Shown here piece after piece: positions 1-7,410 of a stretch of DNA of 16,855 nt. The notes under the pieces were generated by a model. The model was not told where the DNA came from. It worked only from the letters and a program-made list of their open reading frames with translations, and searched no databases. The position numbers were made by a program, and so were the translations under genes. The DNA is from Bacteroidales bacterium (GTDB lineage Bacteria; Bacteroidota; Bacteroidia; Bacteroidales; UBA932), in assembly GCA_017614795.1 (NCBI GenBank), contig JAGABD010000044.1, positions 1 to 16,855 of the forward strand. Direction: 5' to 3'. Every line of letters starts with the position of its first letter. The stretch's first letter is position 1.

Positions 1-126
1 TAGTCAGGGGGAATGCCAGAACCTGCTTCGCAGAACCTGGGTGGCTTCGCGTCTCGCATCGCTCGACAGCTACGCCACGGCGCCTGATGACGCCTTCGTC
101 GCTTCGCTCCTCAAATACCCACGCGC

Positions 127-142
127 GGTGGAAGCGTCCACC
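127..142. repeat. Short perfect hairpin GGTGGA-AGCG-TCCACC
   Basis: The arms GGTGGA (127-132) and TCCACC (137-142) are exact reverse complements around a 4-nt loop. It lies immediately beside the REP-like hairpin at 146-166, so the two form a double-hairpin unit. There is no following T-run, so a classic intrinsic terminator is unlikely. Confidence 0.5.
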
Positions 143-168
143 GTCATTGCCGACACGATCGGCAATCT
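141..168. repeat. REP-like hairpin, copy 1
   Basis: ATTGCCGA (146-153) pairs exactly with TCGGCAAT (159-166) around a 5-nt loop. The flanks CCGTC and CT are shared with a second copy at 2708-2734 in the ackA-pta gap: 14 identical bases on the left arm and 10 on the right. Finding two such elements in intergenic positions about 2.6 kb apart suggests a dispersed repetitive palindrome family. No function is visible in the sequence. Confidence 0.6.
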
Positions 169-209
169 CTTTGCCTGGCGGCCAACTAGCTGATTTACAA
201 TACTTTAAT

Positions 210-247
210 CTATTCCTTCTATGCCGTTTTTGGGGTAGAAGGAATAG
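210..247. terminator. 12-bp inverted repeat, possible terminator of the comEC-like gene
   Basis: CTATTCCTTCTA (210-221) and TAGAAGGAATAG (236-247) are perfect reverse complements separated by a 14-nt loop. It lies 64 nt past the stop of the minus-strand comEC-like gene, in AT-rich sequence unlike the GC-rich genes. The flanks (TTTAAT on one side, CTTTATT on the other) are only moderately T-rich, so it is not a textbook rho-independent terminator. A bidirectional transcription end is the simplest reading; a protein-binding operator is possible. Confidence 0.45.
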
Positions 248-311
248 CTTTATTCACTGATACTCAATTACTTATCCGCCAGCCGCCTTCCACCTCCCGC
301 TGCGGCAGCAG

Positions 312-1376
312 TTACATCCCAGCGATAATTTCCAGGGCAGAGACGAGGGCGTGCGCCAGGGTGTCCGTCAGTTTTATGAGCAGGGGTACGGGAAGTCCCA
401 CGGCCAGCAGCACGAGCGTGACGACAGCGCACACGACCATCGCCCAGGTGAGCGGCAGGGCGATCAGGTTGGTAAGTATGAAGTATTTCGGGAAAGTGTG
501 GAAGCGAAACCATACCAGGGGCGCCGTGAAGACCTGGCAGGAAAGGGTGAGCGCGACGCTGTGCCATATCCAGGCGAACGGGTCGCGGCGTAAGCGCCGG
601 GAACTCGGGTACCAGCTTTCGAGCGTGGGATACAGCGTGAAGATGCCCAGCATCGCAAGGTAGGAGAGCTGAAACCCAAGGGAAGAAATCACCGTCGGCT
701 TGAACGCCAGTTGCAGCAAAAGGGCGGTACAGAGAACCGTAATGCCGTTCTTCCGCCGTCCTGGGCTGTGCGCCGCCGCCTCGTTGATGCAGATGAAAAG
801 GAATGCTCTCACGATGGAGGGCGATGCGCCTGTGACGATGGCATAGAAGCCGCAAAGAAGCACGAGGACGGTGCTTCGCGCGATTGCGCCGGCCCTGCTG
901 TTTCCGAACGCAAGAAGCATCTTTCCGGCGATGAGGTAGATGATGCCGAGATGCAGCCCCGAAAGAGCGAGGATGTGGGAGGCTCCGCTGGCGCGGAAAA
1001 CAGCCACGGTCTCCCGCGAAAGAGCGTCCCTGCCGCCGGTGAGCACGGCGCGCAGAAGTCCAGCGGTGCCCTCGTGAGGCCAGGGCGCCGAATCTATGAG
1101 GGTGCGGAGCGATTCCTGTATCCTCCCCGCGAAAGCCGGCCCCGAGCCGTCGTCAAGGGGCGATGCGGCCATCCGGCAGAGGCATCCCAGGCTGAAGAAC
1201 AGCAGGGCGCCAGCCGCTTTGCGGCCGCCTTCCCCGGCCACGCATACGAACAGCAGCGCGACAAGGACCGATATTGCGGAGAGTGCTGCGGGATCCGGGC
1301 CGTGGAAGAGCGTGGCGAGGGCCGTGCCCGCAACGAAAGGAAACGACAGCGTCACGATGTTTCTCGAGACAGTCAT
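312..1376 (-). CDS. Short ComEC/Rec2-family membrane protein (competence domain only)
   Basis: The 354-residue polytopic membrane protein matches the ComEC/Rec2 competence domain, which forms the inner-membrane channel for single-stranded DNA in natural transformation. The signature FRASGASHILALSGLH is at residues 127-142. Other family segments are GASPSIVRA (183-191), SLGFQLSYLAMLG (about 232-244) and LTNLIALPL (301-309). Two or three hydrophobic segments precede the signature. The N-terminal soluble domain (DUF4131) and the C-terminal metallo-beta-lactamase domain of long ComEC proteins are absent; Bacteroidetes homologues are often short. I chose ATG at 1376 because it lies about 19 nt downstream of a TAATTTTG -7 box. 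A TTG seven codons upstream falls inside that box. After the TAA stop the frame continues for 15 coding-like codons to a TGA (see findings), so the C-terminus may be truncated. A role in DNA uptake is inferred from the family only. Confidence 0.8.
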   Translation of the reverse strand: MTVSRNIVTLSFPFVAGTALATLFHGPDPAALSAISVLVALLFVCVAGEGGRKAAGALLFFSLGCLCRMAASPLDDGSGPAFAGRIQESLRTLIDSAPWPHEGTAGLLRAVLTGGRDALSRETVAVFRASGASHILALSGLHLGIIYLIAGKMLLAFGNSRAGAIARSTVLVLLCGFYAIVTGASPSIVRAFLFICINEAAAHSPGRRKNGITVLCTALLLQLAFKPTVISSLGFQLSYLAMLGIFTLYPTLESWYPSSRRLRRDPFAWIWHSVALTLSCQVFTAPLVWFRFHTFPKYFILTNLIALPLTWAMVVCAVVTLVLLAVGLPVPLLIKLTDTLAHALVSALEIIAGM

Positions 1377-1394
1377 AGCCGTTCCGGTTTTCCG

Positions 1395-1402
1395 CAAAAT
1401 TA
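1395..1402 (-). promoter_or_regulatory. Putative -7 box for the comEC-like gene (TAATTTTG)
   Basis: On the minus strand TAATTTTG fits the Bacteroidetes -7 consensus TAnnTTTG and lies about 19 nt before the ATG at 1376. The surrounding word GCTAATTTTGC is repeated exactly upstream of mazG (15760-15770). No clear -33 TTTG is seen at the expected distance. Confidence 0.5.
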
Positions 1403-1460
1403 GCCTTTAATATCCTTATGATTTTTGGCTTCCGGACTGAAATAATTCAAAACAGTTTGT

Positions 1461-1468
1461 TAAATTTG
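1461..1468 (+). promoter_or_regulatory. Putative -7 box for ackA-pta (TAAATTTG)
   Basis: TAAATTTG matches TAnnTTTG and lies 33 nt before the ackA ATG, giving a leader of roughly 25-30 nt. It sits in an AT-rich divergent gap (1377-1501) shared with the comEC-like gene. No good -33 element is seen at 19-21 nt, so the call rests on the -7 box and position alone. Confidence 0.45.
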
Positions 1469-1501
1469 TAGGATGTTGGAAATAACATATAAACTATACC
1501 T

Positions 1502-2707
1502 ATGATAATTCTTGTAATCAACTGCGGCAGCTCCTCCATCAAGTACCAGCTTCTGGATATGAAGAGCGACGCCGACTACAGTCTCAAGGCCAAAGGCCTC
1601 GTGGAAAAAATCACCCTCCCCGAAGGCAGGATAGTTCACAAACCTTCCGGAAAGGAACCCTTCGAAAAGGTCCTTCCCATTCCCGACCACACAGTCGGAA
1701 TGAAGCTCGTCCTGGACGCCCTCGTCGATCCCGAGCACGGCGTGCTCGGCAGCTACGACGAAATCCAGGCGGTCGGCCACCGCATAGTGCAGGGCGCCGA
1801 TTTCTTCGAAGGCAGCTGCCTCGTGGACGAAGACGTGCTCCGCAAGATTGAGATATGCTGCGATTTCGCTCCGCTGCACAACCCTGCCCATCTTCTCGGC
1901 ATCAGGGCTATGCAGAGCGTGCTTCCCAAGGTTCCCCAGGTGGTGGTGTTCGACACGGCCTTCCACCAGACGATGCCCGAGGAGGCCTATATGTACGCGC
2001 TTCCGTATAATTATTACAAGGAGTATCACGTCCGCCGCTACGGCGCACACGGCACTTCGCACCAGTATGTCTCCCGCGAGGGCGCCCGTTTCACCGGCAT
2101 CGACATCAACCACTCGAAGATAATCACCTGCCACATCGGCAACGGTTCTTCAGTAACCGCCATCAAGGACGGCAAGTGCATCGACACCTCGATGGGATTC
2201 ACCCCTCTCGAGGGTATGATAATGGGCACGCGCTGCGGCAATGTCGACTGCAACGTCATTCCCTACATTATGAAGAAGGAAAAGCTCAGCCCCGACGAGA
2301 TGACCGACATAATGAACAAGAAGAGCGGTTTCCTCGGCCTTTCGGGCTTCAGTTCGGATATGCGCGATATGCTCGACGCGGCCGACAAGGGCGACGCCAG
2401 GGCCAAGCTGGTCATCAAGAAGCTCATCTACGACATTGTCAAGCTCATCGGCGCCTATACGGCGGTGCTCGGGGGAGTGGACCTGATAGTCTTCACCGCG
2501 GGCATCGGCGAGAACAACGCGTTCCTGCGCAAGGCTGTCTGCGAGAAGCTCGCCTGGCTCGGAGTCAAGATTGACGACGAAGCGAATTCCCACAACGGCA
2601 GGCAGACTCTCATCTCCTGCCCCGATTCCAAGGTCAAGGTGGCTCTCATCCCTACCGAAGAGGAGTTGATGATAGCCCGCGACACGATGCACATAGTAGC
2701 AAAATAA
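1502..2707 (+). CDS. ackA: Acetate kinase
   Basis: The cytosolic enzyme interconverts acetyl phosphate plus ADP and acetate plus ATP, the ATP-yielding last step of acetate fermentation. At 401 residues it is the usual family length. The ASKHA signature NCGSSSIKYQ starts at N7. Residues that align with the known active site are R94 (GHR), D151 (FDTAFHQ), H183 (GAHGTSH), R244 (MGTRCG) and E387 (TEEEL); GIGEN is at 334-338. All are present, so the enzyme should be active. One oddity is that the normally well-conserved VHGG after R94 reads VQGA (96-99). The next gene, pta, supplies acetyl phosphate and follows after 41 nt containing a perfect palindrome. A single promoter upstream probably serves both genes. 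Butyrate kinase is the main paralogue, but the length, motifs and pta neighbour favour AckA. Confidence 0.97.
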   Translation: MIILVINCGSSSIKYQLLDMKSDADYSLKAKGLVEKITLPEGRIVHKPSGKEPFEKVLPIPDHTVGMKLVLDALVDPEHGVLGSYDEIQAVGHRIVQGADFFEGSCLVDEDVLRKIEICCDFAPLHNPAHLLGIRAMQSVLPKVPQVVVFDTAFHQTMPEEAYMYALPYNYYKEYHVRRYGAHGTSHQYVSREGARFTGIDINHSKIITCHIGNGSSVTAIKDGKCIDTSMGFTPLEGMIMGTRCGNVDCNVIPYIMKKEKLSPDEMTDIMNKKSGFLGLSGFSSDMRDMLDAADKGDARAKLVIKKLIYDIVKLIGAYTAVLGGVDLIVFTAGIGENNAFLRKAVCEKLAWLGVKIDDEANSHNGRQTLISCPDSKVKVALIPTEEELMIARDTMHIVAK

Positions 2708-2734
2708 CCGTCATTGCCGACCGGTCGGCAATCT
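2708..2734. repeat. REP-like palindrome, copy 2, in the ackA-pta gap
   Basis: ATTGCCGACC (2713-2722) and GGTCGGCAAT (2723-2732) form a perfect, loopless 20-bp palindrome that begins 5 nt after the ackA stop. The preceding CCGTC and following CT are shared with copy 1 at 141-168. No T-run follows (CTTAAAACC), so it probably does not end transcription. A stem here could stabilise the ackA mRNA end or adjust the AckA:Pta ratio; that is inference. Confidence 0.65.
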
Positions 2735-2748
2735 TAAAACCTGATATT

Positions 2749-3753
2749 ATGAATTTGATTGACAGTATAATCGCGCGCGCCAAGTCCAACAGGCAGCGCA
2801 TAGTTCTCCCCGAATCGCTCGAAGAGCGCACCATAACCGCGGCCGACCGCGCCATCGCAGACGGTCTCGCCGACATCATCCTCATCGGCAACCGCGACGA
2901 GATTCTCGCTTATGCTGAAAAGCTCGGCCTGAAGCACATAGGAGAGGCGACCATCATCGACCCCGCCACCAGCCCCAAGACCGAGGAGTACGCCCAGCTT
3001 CTGTTCGAACTCAGGCAGAAGAAGGGAATGACGCTCGAACTTGCCCGCAAGACCGTCCTGGATCCTCTCTATTTCGGCTGCCTCATCATCAAGAGCGGCG
3101 ATGCCGACGGACAGATCAGCGGAGCGCTCTCCACTACGGGAGAGACTCTTCGTCCCGCGCTCCAGATCATCAAATGCTCTCCGGGCATTTCCTGTGTGAG
3201 CGGCGCGATGCTTATGATCACCCAGGCTCCCGAATATGGCGAGGACGGCGTCCTGGTCATCGGCGACGTTGCGGTGACTCCGGCTCCGGACGCATCACAG
3301 CTTGCCCAGATAGCGGTATGCACCGCCCGTACCGCCCGCAGCGTGGCAGGATTCAAGGATCCGAGGGTCGCGATGCTTTCCTTCTCCACCAAGGGCTCCG
3401 CGAAGCACGAAGTGGTCGACAAGGTCATCGAGGCGACGGGTCTCGCAAAAGAGCTCGATCCCGCGCTCAAGATCGACGGCGAACTTCAGGCTGACGCCGC
3501 ACTGGTGCCCTCTGTCGGTGCCAAGAAGGCTCCCGGTTCGGACATCGCAGGCAAGGCCAACGTGCTGGTGTTCCCCAACCTCGAAGTCGGCAACATCGCG
3601 TACAAGCTCATCCAGCGTCTCGGCCACGCCGACGCAATAGGTCCCATCCTCCAGGGCATCGCCAAGCCGGTCAACGACCTCAGCCGCGGCTGCTCGGTGG
3701 ACGACGTCTACAAGATGATAGCAATCACCGCCTGCCAGGCGATGGACGCCTAG
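2749..3753 (+). CDS. pta: Phosphate acetyltransferase
   Basis: It converts acetyl-CoA plus phosphate to acetyl phosphate plus CoA, feeding AckA. At 334 residues it is the compact single-domain (class I) Pta, without the N-terminal regulatory domains of the roughly 700-residue enterobacterial form. Family-typical segments include RIVLPESLEERT near the start (residues 17-28), SGALSTTGETLRPALQ, RVAMLSFSTKGSAKH, GSDIAGKANVLVFPNLEVGN and LSRGCSVDDVY. The ATG at 2749 follows the palindromic gap and agrees with the start of the family. The stop TAG overlaps the stop of the oppositely oriented serine hydrolase gene by 4 nt (3750-3753), leaving no room for a separate terminator. A phosphate butyryltransferase reading is less likely beside ackA. 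Confidence 0.96.
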   Translation: MNLIDSIIARAKSNRQRIVLPESLEERTITAADRAIADGLADIILIGNRDEILAYAEKLGLKHIGEATIIDPATSPKTEEYAQLLFELRQKKGMTLELARKTVLDPLYFGCLIIKSGDADGQISGALSTTGETLRPALQIIKCSPGISCVSGAMLMITQAPEYGEDGVLVIGDVAVTPAPDASQLAQIAVCTARTARSVAGFKDPRVAMLSFSTKGSAKHEVVDKVIEATGLAKELDPALKIDGELQADAALVPSVGAKKAPGSDIAGKANVLVFPNLEVGNIAYKLIQRLGHADAIGPILQGIAKPVNDLSRGCSVDDVYKMIAITACQAMDA

Positions 3754-5042
3754 AATAAATTTCTGGAAGGGAATTTTGCGCTGTAGCGCTTGCGGCTTTC
3801 GCGGACGAGTTCGCGGAGCTGCCGGGAGAATTTCGGCCCCTTCCACGCGTGGGTGTTGGTTACGAGAAGCCAGCATTCGCCGTCGGGGTAGTACATCACG
3901 AACGCGCTTGTGCCGGAGAGCGAACCGGTGCGCTGCCAGCCCTGCTCGGGGTCGGTGGAATTCCAGCCGAGGCTGAACTTGTGGTCGTCGGAGAAGGCGG
4001 TCATCCGCCTTACGCTCTGCCTGGACAGGATGTCGGGAACCTCCTTGCGTCCGTCGATGGAAGCCACGAACCTCGCGAGTTCGGCCGTTGAAGCCACCCA
4101 GGCGCCAGCGCCCAGAAGTCCGCGGATGTCGTTTCCGCCGTAGCACCGCGCCACCGAATCGCCGCTGTTGTTGAATTCCGGCACGAGAGGGTCGTTGTCC
4201 TGCATATAGTAGCGCACCTCGTTGGGGTACTTCTCCTTATAATAATTATGCGCGAGATGCATATCGGCGCATCCTGCCGGTTCGAGAACGTTCTCCTTCA
4301 TCCACTTCTCGTAGGGCGCTCCTCCCTTCTTCTCGATAATGAGGCTGAGGAGCAGATACCCGAAATTGGAATATTCCCAGGATGTGCCGGGCAGATAGGA
4401 GAGCTTACGCTGCAAGGCGAGTTTCGTTATTTCGCGGCTGTCCGGGGCCTTCTTGAGATGGTAGATGTACATCAGGTCGCGCGTGGTGAACATCGGGTCG
4501 CCGCGGCGGATGCTCAGGCCCGCTTCGTGCCTCAGAAGGTCCTCCACCGTTATCCTGTAATAGTTCTTGTCCTTGATGGCGGCGTCGAATTCATCGTCCT
4601 CCAGTACGCCTCCGGGGCCGAAAACCCTGTCGTCGAGGCTCAGCCTGCCCTGTTCGCAGAGCTTCATTATTCCCGTGGCGGTGATGAGCTTCGACACCGA
4701 GGCCACGCGAAGTATGTTGCCCGGCCCCATCCTGACATCCTTCTCCTTGTCGGCCCAGCCGTAGCCCTTGGAATATAGAAGGGAATCGTGACGCATGACG
4801 CTGAGCTGCATTCCCTTCACCCACCAGCGCTGCATGAAGTTGCGAATGTCCTTGTCGAGGCCCGCCAGTTCGGGAATGTCCGACATCTCGTTGGTGAGCA
4901 CGGCATTGATGCCCTTCACTTTGGCAGGGCGCCGTCCGCCGTCTCCGCCGCGTCTTCCGGGAAGAATCACCAGGAGGATGACGACCAGGGCCGCTGCGGC
5001 GACTGCTATCGCGGGAACGCTATGCTTTCTTTGCTTCTTCAA
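3750..5042 (-). CDS. Membrane-anchored serine hydrolase, beta-lactamase/PBP-like family
   Basis: This 430-residue protein belongs to the class C beta-lactamase-related serine hydrolases (Pfam Beta-lactamase, PF00144), which include DD-peptidases, esterases and a few true beta-lactamases. A short basic N-terminus and one hydrophobic helix (about residues 9-28) suggest a periplasmic enzyme anchored in the inner membrane. No lipobox cysteine is present. The catalytic SxxK is S115-V-S-K118 and the YxN motif is Y224-S-N226. The usual H/KTG triad reads R371-T-G in a GWQRTGSLSGT context, a less common variant. The start is TTG at 5042, nested 23 nt inside the end of the MATE gene; no in-frame ATG lies close enough to keep the anchor, so coupled translation is likely. 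The substrate is unknown. Calling it an antibiotic-resistance enzyme would not be justified. Confidence 0.85.
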   Translation of the reverse strand: MKKQRKHSVPAIAVAAAALVVILLVILPGRRGGDGGRRPAKVKGINAVLTNEMSDIPELAGLDKDIRNFMQRWWVKGMQLSVMRHDSLLYSKGYGWADKEKDVRMGPGNILRVASVSKLITATGIMKLCEQGRLSLDDRVFGPGGVLEDDEFDAAIKDKNYYRITVEDLLRHEAGLSIRRGDPMFTTRDLMYIYHLKKAPDSREITKLALQRKLSYLPGTSWEYSNFGYLLLSLIIEKKGGAPYEKWMKENVLEPAGCADMHLAHNYYKEKYPNEVRYYMQDNDPLVPEFNNSGDSVARCYGGNDIRGLLGAGAWVASTAELARFVASIDGRKEVPDILSRQSVRRMTAFSDDHKFSLGWNSTDPEQGWQRTGSLSGTSAFVMYYPDGECWLLVTNTHAWKGPKFSRQLRELVRESRKRYSAKFPSRNLF

Positions 5043-6402
5043 TTGCTTTGAGTTTTTTGACGAGGTATGCGACCATAGCGGCCGTCACCGCGAAGGAGAC
5101 GACGTCGGAAACCGGGTAGCTGAGCCAGACTCCTTCGATGCCCCAGCGCAGCGGCAGCAGCCAGAGGCAGGGGAGGAGGAAGATGAGCTGGCGGCTGAGC
5201 GAGAGGAAAACGCTCTGCTTCACCATTCCGAGGCATTGGAAAAGATTGGTGGATACTATCTGGAAACCGATGACGGGCAGCATTATGTTCATCATCCTCA
5301 TTCCGTGGACGGCGAGCGCCTTCAACTCGGGATCGTTCGTGAAGATGCCGCAGCAGAGCCCCGGCAGCAGTTCCGAGAACAGGAACCCGAGAGTCACGAC
5401 TACCGTGGCCCAGAATACTGTGAGACGGTATACGGCCCTTACGCGAAGTCCGTTGCCCGCTCCGAAATTGTAGCTCGCGATTGGCTGCATTCCCTGGTTC
5501 AGGCCCATGATGATCATTATGAACATGAAGGTGAAGCGGCCGATGATGCCCAGCGCCCCGATGGCGTAGTCGCCGCCGTATACCAGCAGCTGATGGTTCA
5601 CGAACATATTCACGAGGCAGGCGGCGCAGTTCATCAGGAAGGGGCCGAGGCCGATTCCGAGGGTGTTCCGCGCGATCTTCCAGCTGAAACCTAGGATGCG
5701 TTTGCCGAAGTGCACCACGTTGCGGTCGGGCGACGAGAAATACCAGAGGCAGTAGATGAGCGAAAGCAGCTGGCAGAGGACGGTGGCCACGGCGGCTCCC
5801 TGCACTCCCATTCCGAATCCGAAGATGAAGACCGGGTCGAGGGCCGCGTTCAGCAGCACCGTGAACAGCGTCAGGCTCATCGCCCTGGCGGGATGCCCGG
5901 TAGCGCGCAACATCGCGTTGAGGCCGAAATACAGGTGCGTTATTATGAACCCGAGGGTTATCACCAGCATATAGCTGCGGGCGAAACCGATAGTGGCGTC
6001 GGTGGCTCCGAAGAATCGCAGCAGGGGACCCATAAACAGCAGGGTGATCAGCGAGAACAGGCCTCCCAGCACCACGTTGAGCGTCACCAGGTTGGGCAGG
6101 AGCTTGTTCGCGGTGACATAATTCTTCTGTCCGAGAAGGATGGAGGTGAGGGTCGATACGCCAACGCCGGCGAGGGTGCCGATGGCAGTGCCGAGGTTCA
6201 TCAGGGGGAAGCACACGCCGAGGGCGGTGAGCGCGAGCGCTCCGTCTCCGGGGATATGTCCGATGTAGATGCTGTCGACGATGTTGTACAGCGAGCTCGC
6301 CGTCATTGCGATGATGCCGGGGACGGCGTATTCGCGCAGCAGAGTGCTTATCTTCCGTGTGCCGAGTTCGGTCGGAGCGCGTCCTGCCGTGCGTTCTTCC
6401 AT
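5020..6402 (-). CDS. MATE-family multidrug/metabolite efflux transporter
   Basis: This 460-residue, twelve-helix-type inner-membrane protein matches the MATE (multi-antimicrobial extrusion) family, which exports cationic drugs or metabolites using a Na+ or H+ gradient. The N-terminus carries the MepA-like start REYAVPGIIAMTASSLYN (residues 24-41) followed by VDSIYIGH. The second half repeats the pattern with GLNQGMQPIASYNFGAG, a hallmark of NorM/MepA-like MATE proteins. The ATG at 6402 is 3 nt after the stop of the FKBP gene, and the 3' end overlaps the serine hydrolase start by 23 nt, so it is the third gene of a four-gene operon. The substrate is not predictable. Other members of the superfamily (flippases, Wzx) are less likely given these motifs. 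Confidence 0.93.
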   Translation of the reverse strand: MEERTAGRAPTELGTRKISTLLREYAVPGIIAMTASSLYNIVDSIYIGHIPGDGALALTALGVCFPLMNLGTAIGTLAGVGVSTLTSILLGQKNYVTANKLLPNLVTLNVVLGGLFSLITLLFMGPLLRFFGATDATIGFARSYMLVITLGFIITHLYFGLNAMLRATGHPARAMSLTLFTVLLNAALDPVFIFGFGMGVQGAAVATVLCQLLSLIYCLWYFSSPDRNVVHFGKRILGFSWKIARNTLGIGLGPFLMNCAACLVNMFVNHQLLVYGGDYAIGALGIIGRFTFMFIMIIMGLNQGMQPIASYNFGAGNGLRVRAVYRLTVFWATVVVTLGFLFSELLPGLCCGIFTNDPELKALAVHGMRMMNIMLPVIGFQIVSTNLFQCLGMVKQSVFLSLSRQLIFLLPCLWLLPLRWGIEGVWLSYPVSDVVSFAVTAAMVAYLVKKLKAIEEAKKA

Positions 6403-6405
6403 CCT

Positions 6406-7410
6406 TTAGTCCTCCTCGGTGTCAATAATCTCGAAACAAAGGGGACAGAAGGCCGGAATTATGCTGCCGCTGCCGCTTGCCGCATAGCCGTTGGAGGAAG
6501 TGAAGAAGCACAGTATCCTGCCTTCGGGAGGGAGTATTGCGAGGCCGCGGGCGAAACCGCCTATGACGCTGGATCCGCCGAGGGTGTTCTTGGTGTAGTC
6601 CTTGTCGTCGAGGTAGATCCTGTGCGAGTCGTAGGACTTGTCCACGCTGTAGAGTCCCGCCACCTTTGCGCTGTCGGCGAGGTTGGTGTCGAAGATGGTG
6701 CCGTCGAGCCTGCTCCCCACATAATCGATGTAGAAGGTGGAGTCGGCCATATACTTCTCGCCGGCCCGTCCGGGTTCGAGAACCACGTGCCAGAATCCTT
6801 CCACGGTAGTGTCCTTGACGGCGTTGGGATAGTTGGCCGCGAGGAACCTCGAGAGGGAGTCGGTTTCCCACCTGTCGGCGTCGTCGAAAGCGTCCACGAT
6901 CCGGAACGAGAAGATGTAGTCGTTGCCGGAAGCCTTCTGAATGTACTTCTCGGGGCTGCTGTATCGGTTGAAAGTGTTCAGCCAGCCGGGGATGACGGCG
7001 GTCATCGCGCCTCCTATCTTCATCTTCTTGACGAGTTCCTCGAGGCCGGCGTAGAGGCCGTTGTCGGAGAGACGCCAGACGGTGGGGCCGTAGTAATTGG
7101 CCTTGCTGTACTGTCCGAGCTGCCTCGCCACCCTTTCTTCGGTGGTAGTGAACACGGTGCTGTCGAGACGGGTTGCCGTCACTCTCACGCGCACGTACGC
7201 CGAATCGGCCACGGGAGCGCCCGTGCCCTCGACTTCTTCAAGTATGTAGGATCCGAGCGCCGTAGGCTGGATGCCGGGATGGTATTTCGCAATCCAGGCG
7301 TCGAATTCCTTCTTCGCATCGTCGTTCTTTCCCTCCGACGCTTCTTTTCCGCAGGCTGCAAGGGCGAACACAAGCGCCGCAGCCAATATCATATTCTTCA
7401 TTCTCATCAT
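6406..7410 (-). CDS. Lipoprotein with two FKBP-type peptidyl-prolyl isomerase domains
   Basis: The 334-residue protein has a lipoprotein signal peptide with lipobox LAAC, the lipidated cysteine being C20, so it should sit in the cell envelope. Two FKBP-like modules follow. Module 1 (about residues 50-175) is divergent. Module 2 (about 200-332) has the recognisable LDGTIFDTN, SVIGGFARGL and NGYAASGSGSIIPAFCPLCF segments of the FKBP fold. FKBPs catalyse cis-trans isomerisation of X-Pro bonds; as an envelope lipoprotein it probably helps fold exported proteins. Several FKBP active-site aromatics look changed in module 1, so that half may be a binding domain only. I placed the start at the ATG overlapping the DHH stop (ATGA, 7407-7410). 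Two further in-frame ATGs within six codons would also give a full signal peptide. Confidence 0.85.
   Translation of the reverse strand: MMRMKNMILAAALVFALAACGKEASEGKNDDAKKEFDAWIAKYHPGIQPTALGSYILEEVEGTGAPVADSAYVRVRVTATRLDSTVFTTTEERVARQLGQYSKANYYGPTVWRLSDNGLYAGLEELVKKMKIGGAMTAVIPGWLNTFNRYSSPEKYIQKASGNDYIFSFRIVDAFDDADRWETDSLSRFLAANYPNAVKDTTVEGFWHVVLEPGRAGEKYMADSTFYIDYVGSRLDGTIFDTNLADSAKVAGLYSVDKSYDSHRIYLDDKDYTKNTLGGSSVIGGFARGLAILPPEGRILCFFTSSNGYAASGSGSIIPAFCPLCFEIIDTEED

Larger units (their letters stand above)
1..209. other. Gene-free, palindrome-rich intergenic stretch
   Basis: No credible coding region is seen on either strand. The stretch is dense in short symmetric elements. A 9-bp direct repeat CAGAACCTG lies at 17-25 and 31-39, with a small CTGC-TTC-GCAG hairpin between (23-33). 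GGCG/CGCC pairs lie around 73-94. A perfect 6-bp stem lies at 127-132/137-142, and a second hairpin follows at 146-166. GCTTCGC-like words recur. This looks like a dispersed intergenic repeat or REP-like patch downstream of the minus-strand comEC-like gene. A decayed gene end is an alternative that cannot be excluded from one window. Confidence 0.5.

Noticed and set aside
1..209. CRISPR array or tRNA remnant in the repeat-rich left end
   Set aside because: There are no evenly spaced repeats with unique spacers, and no cloverleaf with an anticodon arm could be drawn.
3750..6402. A drug-resistance pair (beta-lactamase plus efflux pump)
   Set aside because: Both families are broad and the RTG motif is atypical; sequence alone does not support a resistance function.
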